Made by a program: the position numbers and the translations under genes. Positions 19,675-26,465 of a DNA stretch of 64,000 nucleotides are shown here, one piece after another. This DNA comes from Rhodomicrobium sp. R_RK_3. Lineage in GTDB: Bacteria; Pseudomonadota; Alphaproteobacteria; Rhizobiales; Rhodomicrobiaceae. The notes below the pieces were generated by a model. It did not search any database. It was not told where the DNA came from and worked only from the letters and a program-made list of their open reading frames with translations. Position 1 is the first letter of the stretch; the number at the start of each line of letters is the position of its first letter. The DNA lies in the NCBI RefSeq assembly GCF_002198715.1, contig NZ_MWLK01000006.1:247294-311293 (forward strand), written 5' to 3'.

Positions 19675-20858
19675 GTCGCCGTCTCCAAAGGGCGCGCCTT
19701 CCAGCCTTTCTGTGCCGCCCAGTCGGCCGGAATGCCGGCGAAGCGAGCCAGATTGTATTTCGCGATATCGGTGAAGGAGCAGGCGCCGTCGATGACCAGA
19801 TCGCGGATGGCATGCCCAGTTGCCGGAGACAGGCCGAAGCCCACGCTCGACATGATGCATAAGGTCAGGTTGGAGGGCTCCGCGAGGCGTTCGACGATGG
19901 GCCGGCCGTCTGGCGTATTCTCGATGAGCCCGGCCCAGCTTCGGATCACGCGCACATGGCCAGCCTTCGGGAGTAGCTGCCGGAGCCGCCGAGCCAGATG
20001 GCCGAGGAGCGGGGTTGAAGGACGCGAGAGCATTTCGCCATCCTCCGGCAGCTCGATCCATTCATGCGGCCCGCCACCATAGGCGAGATTGCCGCGCAGC
20101 GTCTGCCGTCCGTAGATCCCCTCGCCGTCGACGCCGCCGATCGGCATCAGCGGCACCGGTTCCGTCACGATCATCTCGGCGCGCGCGACGGCGAGCGGAA
20201 CGTCGATGCCGATGGTCGCCATCAACCGTCCGGTTTGCGGTCCGGCCGCCAGGACGAGGTGATCGCAGCCAAGGACCCCGGCAGACGTCTCGATGCCGGT
20301 CACCTTGCCGCCGGCCATCCTTATGGCACGGACGGGCGTGTGCTGAAGGATGCGGCCACCGAGATCCTGGATCGCCCAGGCATAAGCCTGCACCGTGCGC
20401 TGAGGATTGGCGTGACCGCCGACTTTGAGGTGGATGCCGCCAAGGGCGCTGTCACCGGCCAGCGGCACCCGCTCGCGCACGGCGTCGCCGTCGAGGAGGT
20501 CCCACTCATAGCCGAGCCGGCCGATGGTCTCGCCGATCGACTGATAAATCCGGAGGAGCGGCTCCGTCGTCGCGAAGATGATCCGCTCGCGCCGATATTC
20601 GGTCGGATAGCCGAGCAGTTCGTCCATCAGCGGCCAGAGGCGCTGCTCTTCGTGGAAGAGCGCGCTTTGGTAGTGCGTGCAACCGCCGCCATTGCGCCCG
20701 GATGCCTCCCAGCCGACGATGCCCTTGTCGATGACGAGCACGTCGACCCCGGACCGCGCCAGCCACCAGGCGGAGGAAAGGCCGGTGACGCCGCCACCGA
20801 CCACGATGACGGATGCGCCGGGACGGCCCCGGGCGTCGGTGCCGATGCCTGGGTTCAT
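19671..20858 (-). CDS. DAO-family FAD oxidoreductase, opine-oxidase B / sarcosine-oxidase beta-like subunit
   Basis: 395 aa. Rossmann motif VVGGGVTGLSSAWWLARSG, then WEASGRNGGGC, a common flavin-contact segment in the DAO family, and a C-terminal NTPDGRPIVERL/SSVGFGLSPATGHAI flavin-contact region. Size and neighbour (a BFD-type FAD/[2Fe-2S] subunit 14 bp upstream) match heteromeric opine oxidases (OoxA/OoxB), D-hydroxyproline dehydrogenase and HcnBC, in which this subunit holds the amine-oxidising site. Substrate is likely an N-substituted amino acid. The ATG at 20858 begins the conserved fold. The end overlaps the next gene by 4 bp. Confidence 0.86.
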   Translation of the reverse strand: MNPGIGTDARGRPGASVIVVGGGVTGLSSAWWLARSGVDVLVIDKGIVGWEASGRNGGGCTHYQSALFHEEQRLWPLMDELLGYPTEYRRERIIFATTEPLLRIYQSIGETIGRLGYEWDLLDGDAVRERVPLAGDSALGGIHLKVGGHANPQRTVQAYAWAIQDLGGRILQHTPVRAIRMAGGKVTGIETSAGVLGCDHLVLAAGPQTGRLMATIGIDVPLAVARAEMIVTEPVPLMPIGGVDGEGIYGRQTLRGNLAYGGGPHEWIELPEDGEMLSRPSTPLLGHLARRLRQLLPKAGHVRVIRSWAGLIENTPDGRPIVERLAEPSNLTLCIMSSVGFGLSPATGHAIRDLVIDGACSFTDIAKYNLARFAGIPADWAAQKGWKARPLETAT

Positions 20859-20872
20859 TGCGGGGTCTCCGG

Positions 20873-22462
20873 TTACAGATGCGTGTGATCGTCGATGAAG
20901 GTCGCTTCGGCGTCGGTGCCGATCAGGTCGTAGGGGATCCATTGCGACGCGATGCTGAACCAGATCGGCCAGTTGGCGGCCATGGCGTCGGTCTCCTCGA
21001 GCGTTGCGAGCACGGCGAGCGGTAGCGGCCGGACCGGCGCGCGATATCCAGCGACGGGAATGGATTCGGGTGGGACGCCGCCGCCCATCGCCATCAGCAT
21101 CGCCACCTGCTCACGGCAGCGCCGTGCCTGGCATGGGCCCATCGAGACACGCGTCAGGCGCTTCATCTGGTCGTGGTTGAGGGGCCCGTCGGCGGCCAGC
21201 GTCGCGAGATCCCGGTGGACGGACCTGTCCGAGGGACTGGCGAGATAACGCGGCGCGCGAACGCCAAGGAGATCGGCGCGGGTGACGTCCTCGCACTGAC
21301 AGGCGAGCACGTTCAGGCCGCCCGTGGACAACAGCGCTTCCATCACCCGCCGCTGATAGGCGAGTTGGTCGGCGTTTCGTGGGGGCGGCGAAGTGTCAAG
21401 CGGATCGGCCCGGCCGAGCGATGCCAGCACCGCACGCGCCGCGCGCCGTCCATGCGCTTCCGTCTCGGATCGCGTGGCCAGGGCGGCGGAGACGGCCATG
21501 CAATCCCCGGCGCCGAAGACGAGAGGCGAGCCGGTCGAAACACCGTCAGTGCTGCCTGCCACGAAGCCACCGCGATCGGTGTCCAGTGCGAGCGGGACGC
21601 CGGCCGTGTCGAAAAGCTCGATCACCGGCACAAGTCCGATGGCAAGGCAAACGGTGTCGCACGCAATCGTGCGCGCCGGGCCGCCATCGAGGGACGCGAT
21701 CTCAACGCCGGTGACGCCGGTCGGACCGCGACCAGCCGACTTGATGACCTGTCCACAAAGCACGGGAACGCCGCGCTCCGCCAAGGCCGACACGCGCTGC
21801 GCGGGTCCCCGCGGGGTTGCGTCCACCTCGATCAGGGCGGCAATTTCGAGACCGCGCGCGAAGGCCAGTTCGGCGGTCGCCAGCGCCAGCTCGTCCGAGC
21901 CAAAAATAACGAGCCTGCGCCCGTCGAAGGCATCATAGCGCGCGGCGAGCGCGTGGAATGCCGCCGCGCCCATCACGCCGGGCTGATCGGCGCCGTCGAA
22001 ATAGACCACGAGATCGCGCGCGCCGATCGCCACCACGATGCGCCGAAAGCCGACGGTCCAGGCGCGGGCATCGTCCGTCAGCCCGGCGACCGCGCCGGGC
22101 AGTTCGCGCGTGGCAGGCCCGGGCAAGAACACGCCCCAGCAGGACGTCCCGAGCAGGATTTCGACGCCCGCCGCCAATGCGCCTTCCAGAGCCGGCTCGG
22201 AGGCAACGACCTGCTCCAGCATGCGGCCTTTGTTCTGCACCGCCGCTCCGGCTCTCCCGCCGAAATAATGCGGAACATCCATGCCGATCAGAGCGGCATC
22301 AACCGGATTTTCGTCGACCAGCATAACCGAGAGGCCCGCTTCGGCCAGTTCCGTCGCAGCCGCGACCCCAGCCGCGCCGGCGCCGACGACGAGAACGTCG
22401 ACCGTCGCTTCGGGGGCGGCCAGTTTGCCTGCGATGGAGTGGGCATCGATCACGGACATCAT
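20873..22462 (-). CDS. FAD/NAD(P)-binding oxidoreductase with BFD-like [2Fe-2S] domain (opine oxidase A-like)
   Basis: 529 aa. The N-terminal pyridine-nucleotide-disulfide-reductase fold has VVGAGAAGVAAATELAEAG, an ATP/NAD-type segment around VIFGSDELALATAELA, and the second FAD motif VFGAGDCMAVSAALATRSE. A BFD-like [2Fe-2S] site follows: Cys388 and Cys390 (CQCEDVTRADLL) and Cys444/Cys449 (GPCQARRC). This is the electron-transfer subunit of heteromeric amine/opine dehydrogenases. The last ~80 residues are a family-typical tail. The first ATG overlaps the PLP-lyase stop (ATGA). It could also feed electrons to the ferredoxin/Rieske pair, as no separate reductase gene is present. Confidence 0.86.
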   Translation of the reverse strand: MMSVIDAHSIAGKLAAPEATVDVLVVGAGAAGVAAATELAEAGLSVMLVDENPVDAALIGMDVPHYFGGRAGAAVQNKGRMLEQVVASEPALEGALAAGVEILLGTSCWGVFLPGPATRELPGAVAGLTDDARAWTVGFRRIVVAIGARDLVVYFDGADQPGVMGAAAFHALAARYDAFDGRRLVIFGSDELALATAELAFARGLEIAALIEVDATPRGPAQRVSALAERGVPVLCGQVIKSAGRGPTGVTGVEIASLDGGPARTIACDTVCLAIGLVPVIELFDTAGVPLALDTDRGGFVAGSTDGVSTGSPLVFGAGDCMAVSAALATRSETEAHGRRAARAVLASLGRADPLDTSPPPRNADQLAYQRRVMEALLSTGGLNVLACQCEDVTRADLLGVRAPRYLASPSDRSVHRDLATLAADGPLNHDQMKRLTRVSMGPCQARRCREQVAMLMAMGGGVPPESIPVAGYRAPVRPLPLAVLATLEETDAMAANWPIWFSIASQWIPYDLIGTDAEATFIDDHTHL

Positions 22463-23736
22463 ACGCGCTCCAGGGCCTGGAGGAGATCGGCGGCGAGATC
22501 CTCGGCATGCTCGATACCGACCGAAATCCGCAAAGTCGCGTCGTCGATCCCGACCGCCTCGCGCCGCTCGCGCGGGACGGCGTAATGGGTCGTCGAGGCC
22601 GGGTGGCAGATTAGCGTCTCGGTCCCGCCGAGACTGACCGCAAGACGCAGCACCTTGAGGGCGTCCAGCAAACGGAAAGCCGCCGCCTCGTCGCCGCGGA
22701 TGCGGAAGGAGAAGGTCGAACCCGCCCCGCGGCACTGGCGCGCGAAGACAGCTCCGGCGGGCGCCTCCGGCGGCGTGAAACCTAGATAGGTGACGGAGGA
22801 CACTTTTGGATGCTCGCGGAGCAAGCCCGCGATCCTGGCGGCATTCTCGGCGGCGCGCGCGGTGCGAAGATGCATCGTCTCGAAGGAGCGCGCCAGCAGC
22901 CATGCCGAATGGGCGTCGAGCGTCGAGCCGAATAATGTGCGCAGCATTTTCAGCCGTCCGGTCAGCGCCTTCGGGCCGCTGACGCCTCCAGCAAGAAAGT
23001 CGCTATGACCGCCGGCATATTTGGTCAGCGAGGTCATGCAGAGATCGGCACCGAGCGCCAGCGGGCTCTGCACGAAGGGGCCGAGGAAGGTGTTGTCGAC
23101 GCAGACGAGCGGCCGGCGGCCCTGAGCGGCCCCTATCTCCCCGGCGCTGGCTGCGACGAGCGCTATATCGACGATGGCGGCGGTGGGATTGGCCGGCGTC
23201 TCCACCCAGATCACGCCGACGCTGCCCTCGGCCATCGCGCGTTCGGCATCGGCGGCGAGCGTCTCCCGGTCGAGGCCGCTGCGCAGGCCGACAGGCTTGA
23301 TGCCGAGCCGCGTCAGCTCGCCATTCAGCAGCGCGTCGGTGCCGCCATAGATCGGGCCGGTATGCGCAAGCACGTCGCCCGGCGCGAGAAAGGCGAGCAT
23401 GATCGAAGTAATCGCCGCCATGCCGCTGGCGAAGCAGGCCGCATCCTCCCCGCCATCTAGCGCGGCAAGCCGGGCTTCGACGATATCCAGGCCGGGATGA
23501 CCGAGGCGGCCATAAATGTGCCCGGTGGCGCCATTCTCCGCGCCATCGAAAAACGCCTCGTGCAGGCGCTTCGCTTCGGCGGCGGAACCGTAGACGAAGG
23601 TCGAGGAGAGATAGACCGGGGGCTTCGCAGCACCGCTCGCGGCCTTCGGGTCGTAGCCATGCCCGACCGTCAGCGTCTCGGGATGCAAACCGGGGGCATC
23701 CGAGTCCATGTTGCTCACCCGCGCGCCTTCGCTCAT
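22459..23736 (-). CDS. Cys/Met-metabolism PLP-dependent lyase (cystathionine gamma-synthase/lyase fold)
   Basis: 425 aa. PLP lysine is K239 in SLTKYAGGHSD, with D214 (CVDNTF) against the pyridine nitrogen, Y75/R77 (YGRLGHP) reaching the neighbouring subunit, Y130 stacking on PLP (PIYGGT), and a C-terminal GGTETLICHPASTTH/RISVGIE substrate block. At the position of the catalytic Cys of methionine gamma-lyase there is Gly (YGGT). So it is closer to cystathionine gamma-lyase/synthase than to a true methionine gamma-lyase. It would do beta- or gamma-elimination or replacement on an amino acid. Being inside a demethylase operon, with 4-bp overlaps on both sides, it probably acts on the demethylated product. 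Confidence 0.88.
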   Translation of the reverse strand: MSEGARVSNMDSDAPGLHPETLTVGHGYDPKAASGAAKPPVYLSSTFVYGSAAEAKRLHEAFFDGAENGATGHIYGRLGHPGLDIVEARLAALDGGEDAACFASGMAAITSIMLAFLAPGDVLAHTGPIYGGTDALLNGELTRLGIKPVGLRSGLDRETLAADAERAMAEGSVGVIWVETPANPTAAIVDIALVAASAGEIGAAQGRRPLVCVDNTFLGPFVQSPLALGADLCMTSLTKYAGGHSDFLAGGVSGPKALTGRLKMLRTLFGSTLDAHSAWLLARSFETMHLRTARAAENAARIAGLLREHPKVSSVTYLGFTPPEAPAGAVFARQCRGAGSTFSFRIRGDEAAAFRLLDALKVLRLAVSLGGTETLICHPASTTHYAVPRERREAVGIDDATLRISVGIEHAEDLAADLLQALERV

Positions 23737-24047
23737 GCCCACTCCAAAACCAGCGGCGTCAGCGGATAGGAGCAGCAGGCGAGGATATCGCCATCCTCCA
23801 CCTCGTCCTCGAACAGGCCGCCATTCTGATGCATCTCGACCTCGCCGGAGAGCTTGTGCAGCCTGCAAGTGCCGCATACGCCCTGGCGGCACGAGCTTGC
23901 GAGCGCGACGCCGCAGCGCAGGCCAGCTTCGAGGATGGTCTCGCCCGGGCGCACGAAAACCTCCACATCATAGGGAAGGATGCGCACGGATATCCCGGCT
24001 TCCGTATGAGCGGCTGCGCTCTGCTGTAACATCACCTCTCCCGTCAT
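23733..24047 (-). CDS. plant-type [2Fe-2S] ferredoxin
   Basis: 104 aa. Cluster ligands are Cys53, Cys58 and Cys61 (SCRQGVCGTC) plus Cys91 or Cys92 (ACCSYP), the standard Cx4Cx2C...C pattern. The segment VFVRPGETILEAGLRCGV is the usual start of the fold. It is most likely the electron donor of the Rieske oxygenase; in glycine-betaine and carnitine systems such a domain is normally fused to a flavin reductase, which is absent here. It overlaps both neighbours by 4 bp (24044-24047 and 23733-23736). Confidence 0.9.
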   Translation of the reverse strand: MTGEVMLQQSAAAHTEAGISVRILPYDVEVFVRPGETILEAGLRCGVALASSCRQGVCGTCRLHKLSGEVEMHQNGGLFEDEVEDGDILACCSYPLTPLVLEWA

Positions 24048-25273
24048 GCGACCTCGGCGATCCTGGCCGAGGGCGCACCGATATGGGCGCGCATCCGCTC
24101 GCAATACCAGTCGATGAAGCGCAGCACGAGGCCCTCCGCTTTCGGTGAATAGGGGCCAGGCAGATAGCCAAGGCCGTTGACTCCCCGCTGGTTGTTCTCG
24201 GCCAGGTCGCGATCCTGGCGATTGGTCATGTCCCACGTGTTGATCAAGCTGGGCACGTCGTAATCCACGCCTTCGACGGCGTCCTCATGAACGAGCCACT
24301 TGGCCACGACATGCGTCTCCTCCGGCCCGACCGGCAAGACCGAGAACATGAAGGCATAATCGCCAAGCGCATGGCAGAAATTATGCGGCTCGATCGAAAA
24401 ACGCAGCGAACCGGTGTCGCCGCCGTCGAGGTCGAGCATCGGCTTCTTCACCAGCGGCGCGCCGTCGGGCGACATCGAGATCATCCCCTCATTGAGGGGG
24501 AAGCGGGCAATCTGCCACCATGAACCGTCGGTCGGTCCCACCTCAAGGCCGTGCGCCGCCATGCGCTGACAATAGCCCCGCATCCGCGTATCGTCCTCAA
24601 TGCTCATATTCGCCGAAATCCCGATCGGAAAGCTGATGCCGAGTTCGGGATGATTGGCGGCACAATGGTAGCACTCGCGGCCATTCTCCATGACCAGCTT
24701 CCAGTTCGCCTTTTCAACCAGCACATATTGGTGGGCGAGCTTGGCGTTCTCGAAGCCATGCGGCGCGAGCATCGGCTCCAGGGCGCGGCGGAAAGGTGCA
24801 AAGTCAGGCGGTGTCTGAGCTAGGCAGATATAGATCGCGCCCGCGACCACTTCGACGTGAATGGGCCGCAAGGGATGGTCGTTCGCGTCGAAATTCTCGG
24901 GCATCGCGCCGGCATGCAAGAGGCGTCCGTCGAGGCCGTAGGTCCATTGGTGGTACGGACAAACCAGCTTGGCGGCGCGCCCGGTGCCGTCCTGGCAGAT
25001 CTGCGCGCCGCGATGCCGGCAGCTATTGAAGAAACCACGGATGGCGCCGGCGCGGTCACGGATCACGACGACGGGCGTGCGGCCGATCGTCATGGCCAGA
25101 TAATTGCCCGGCTTAGGCAGTTCCACCGAGAAACCGATCATCAGCCAGCAGGCATTGAAGACGCCCTCGATATCGAGCGCGTAGATGTCTGGATCATTGT
25201 AGAATGGCTGCGGCAGCGAATATCCGGGGCGCCGCTCGTCGAGAAGGTCGCAAAGTTCGTGCCTGCGGCGCAT
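24044..25273 (-). CDS. Rieske non-heme iron oxygenase alpha subunit, quaternary-ammonium (betaine demethylase) type
   Basis: 409 aa. Rieske [2Fe-2S] ligands are C85, H87, C105 and H108 (SCRHRGAQIC, CPYHQWTYG). The catalytic iron site has H203 and H208 in ENGRECYHCAANHPEL. The residue two before CYH is Glu200, where aromatic dioxygenases have Asp; a bridging Glu is the hallmark described for carnitine oxygenase CntA and relatives. I infer oxidative N-demethylation or C-N cleavage of a quaternary or N-methyl substrate. The ATG at 25273 has ACGGAGG 7 nt upstream. It is the first gene of a six-gene overlapping operon, divergent from a LysR regulator. Confidence 0.92.
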   Translation of the reverse strand: MRRRHELCDLLDERRPGYSLPQPFYNDPDIYALDIEGVFNACWLMIGFSVELPKPGNYLAMTIGRTPVVVIRDRAGAIRGFFNSCRHRGAQICQDGTGRAAKLVCPYHQWTYGLDGRLLHAGAMPENFDANDHPLRPIHVEVVAGAIYICLAQTPPDFAPFRRALEPMLAPHGFENAKLAHQYVLVEKANWKLVMENGRECYHCAANHPELGISFPIGISANMSIEDDTRMRGYCQRMAAHGLEVGPTDGSWWQIARFPLNEGMISMSPDGAPLVKKPMLDLDGGDTGSLRFSIEPHNFCHALGDYAFMFSVLPVGPEETHVVAKWLVHEDAVEGVDYDVPSLINTWDMTNRQDRDLAENNQRGVNGLGYLPGPYSPKAEGLVLRFIDWYCERMRAHIGAPSARIAEVA

Positions 25274-25292
25274 TGAAATCCTCCGTAAATAA

Positions 25293-25307
25293 AATGAGCA
25301 TCTCATT
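25293..25307. promoter_or_regulatory. palindrome AATGAG-CAT-CTCATT upstream of the Rieske gene
   Basis: A perfect 6-bp inverted repeat with a 3-nt spacer, 20 bp before the Rieske start codon and about 5 nt outside its ribosome-binding site. A separate ATGAGCA/TGCTCAT pair (25294-25300 and 25335-25341) shares the same left arm. It could be an operator for the divergent LysR protein, though it is close to the start for an activator site; a leader hairpin masking translation is an alternative. Confidence 0.35.
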
Positions 25308-25478
25308 GCGGCCGAGGCACCGGCAATTTCAATTTGCTCATGCCTCCATCTGAAAAAAGCAATTGTCGCCGGCGTCCCGACCGGCGATGATACGCGGATA
25401 GGTGGTGTGGAAGGAGCATGGCCGCGGCGGGGTGCAAAAGCACGTTTCATGACAGCAAGACATGGCCGGTGAGGCGAG

Positions 25479-26447
25479 GTGATTGATCGGAAATGGCTCC
25501 CCCTCAATGCGCTCCGTGCATTCGAGGCTGTCGGCCGGCGTCTCAGCTTTACCGTCGGCGCGCAAAGCCTGAGCGTTACGCAGAGCGCCATAAGCCGGCA
25601 TGTCGGCAGTCTGGAAGACCTCCTCGGCAAACGTCTCTTCCACCGCAATCCCAATGGCCTGGTTCTGACGCATGCAGGCGCGAAGTTGCTGCCCGTCGTC
25701 GAGAAATCCTTCAGCCAGATCGAAAAAATCCTCAACGAGATCCAAAACGACGGCGCGGCTTACGAGCGGGTCTTGAGGGTGCACATGCCACCGACCTTCC
25801 TGCAGCGTTTCGGTCTGCAGATGCTGCACGAATTCCGCAGTGAGTTTCCCGGGATTGCTCTCGACGTCTCCAGCAGCTACGGCACCTGGCTGCCCACCAA
25901 GAAGGTCGATGTCGCGGTGCTCTACGACAAGCCGAAGGTCAGCGACGCGATCCTCGATCTGCTTTGGATGGAGCGGGCGACGCCCGTCTGTTCGCCGGAG
26001 CTTGCCGCCCGCTTCGCCGACCGGCCGCTGGCAGATCTGCTTGGCGCGACGGAGCTGCTGCATGTCCGTATCGAGGGACAGCCGGCCAACCACCTTTGGT
26101 CCCGTTTCGCGCAGCAGGTTAATGTCGAGCTCGATACCAGCCGCGGCATGACCTTCGACACACTGGCGCTCGCCGTTCAATATGCCCAGCGCGGCGATGG
26201 CATCGTCTTGTGCGATATCGACATGTTCATCGACGATATGCAAGAGGGGCGCCTCGGCGTGCCGAGCACGATCGAGATCAAGGATGGTTTTGGCTATTTC
26301 CTCTCGCTCCGGCCCGAGGATCTCGACGATCCGCTGATCTCGCTATTCCGGAACTGGATCATTACGCGGTTCGCCGGCATCGACCGCCGGCCCTGGCCGA
26401 TCGCGCGGCAGGCGGCGACGCCGGACGACATGGCCGAGCTTGAATAG
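25479..26447 (+). CDS. LysR family transcriptional regulator (GcvA-like)
   Basis: 322 aa. The N-terminal winged HTH (about 8-65) reads LNALRAFEAVGRRLSFTVGAQSLSVTQSAISRHVGSLEDLLGKRLFHR, very close to GcvA-type LysR proteins. The rest is a periplasmic-binding-protein-like effector domain. The start is a GTG at 25479 with GAGGCGAG just upstream. It is divergent from the Rieske operon and convergent with the ABC importer, so it is the obvious candidate activator of the catabolic genes, with a pathway amino acid or betaine as effector. Confidence 0.92.
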   Translation: MIDRKWLPLNALRAFEAVGRRLSFTVGAQSLSVTQSAISRHVGSLEDLLGKRLFHRNPNGLVLTHAGAKLLPVVEKSFSQIEKILNEIQNDGAAYERVLRVHMPPTFLQRFGLQMLHEFRSEFPGIALDVSSSYGTWLPTKKVDVAVLYDKPKVSDAILDLLWMERATPVCSPELAARFADRPLADLLGATELLHVRIEGQPANHLWSRFAQQVNVELDTSRGMTFDTLALAVQYAQRGDGIVLCDIDMFIDDMQEGRLGVPSTIEIKDGFGYFLSLRPEDLDDPLISLFRNWIITRFAGIDRRPWPIARQAATPDDMAELE

Positions 26448-26465
26448 AGCGGGCGCCTCCGATTG

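Noticed and set aside
22459-23736. Annotation as methionine gamma-lyase
   Set aside because: The catalytic Cys position is Gly (YGGT), so only the broader Cys/Met-metabolism PLP family is supported.
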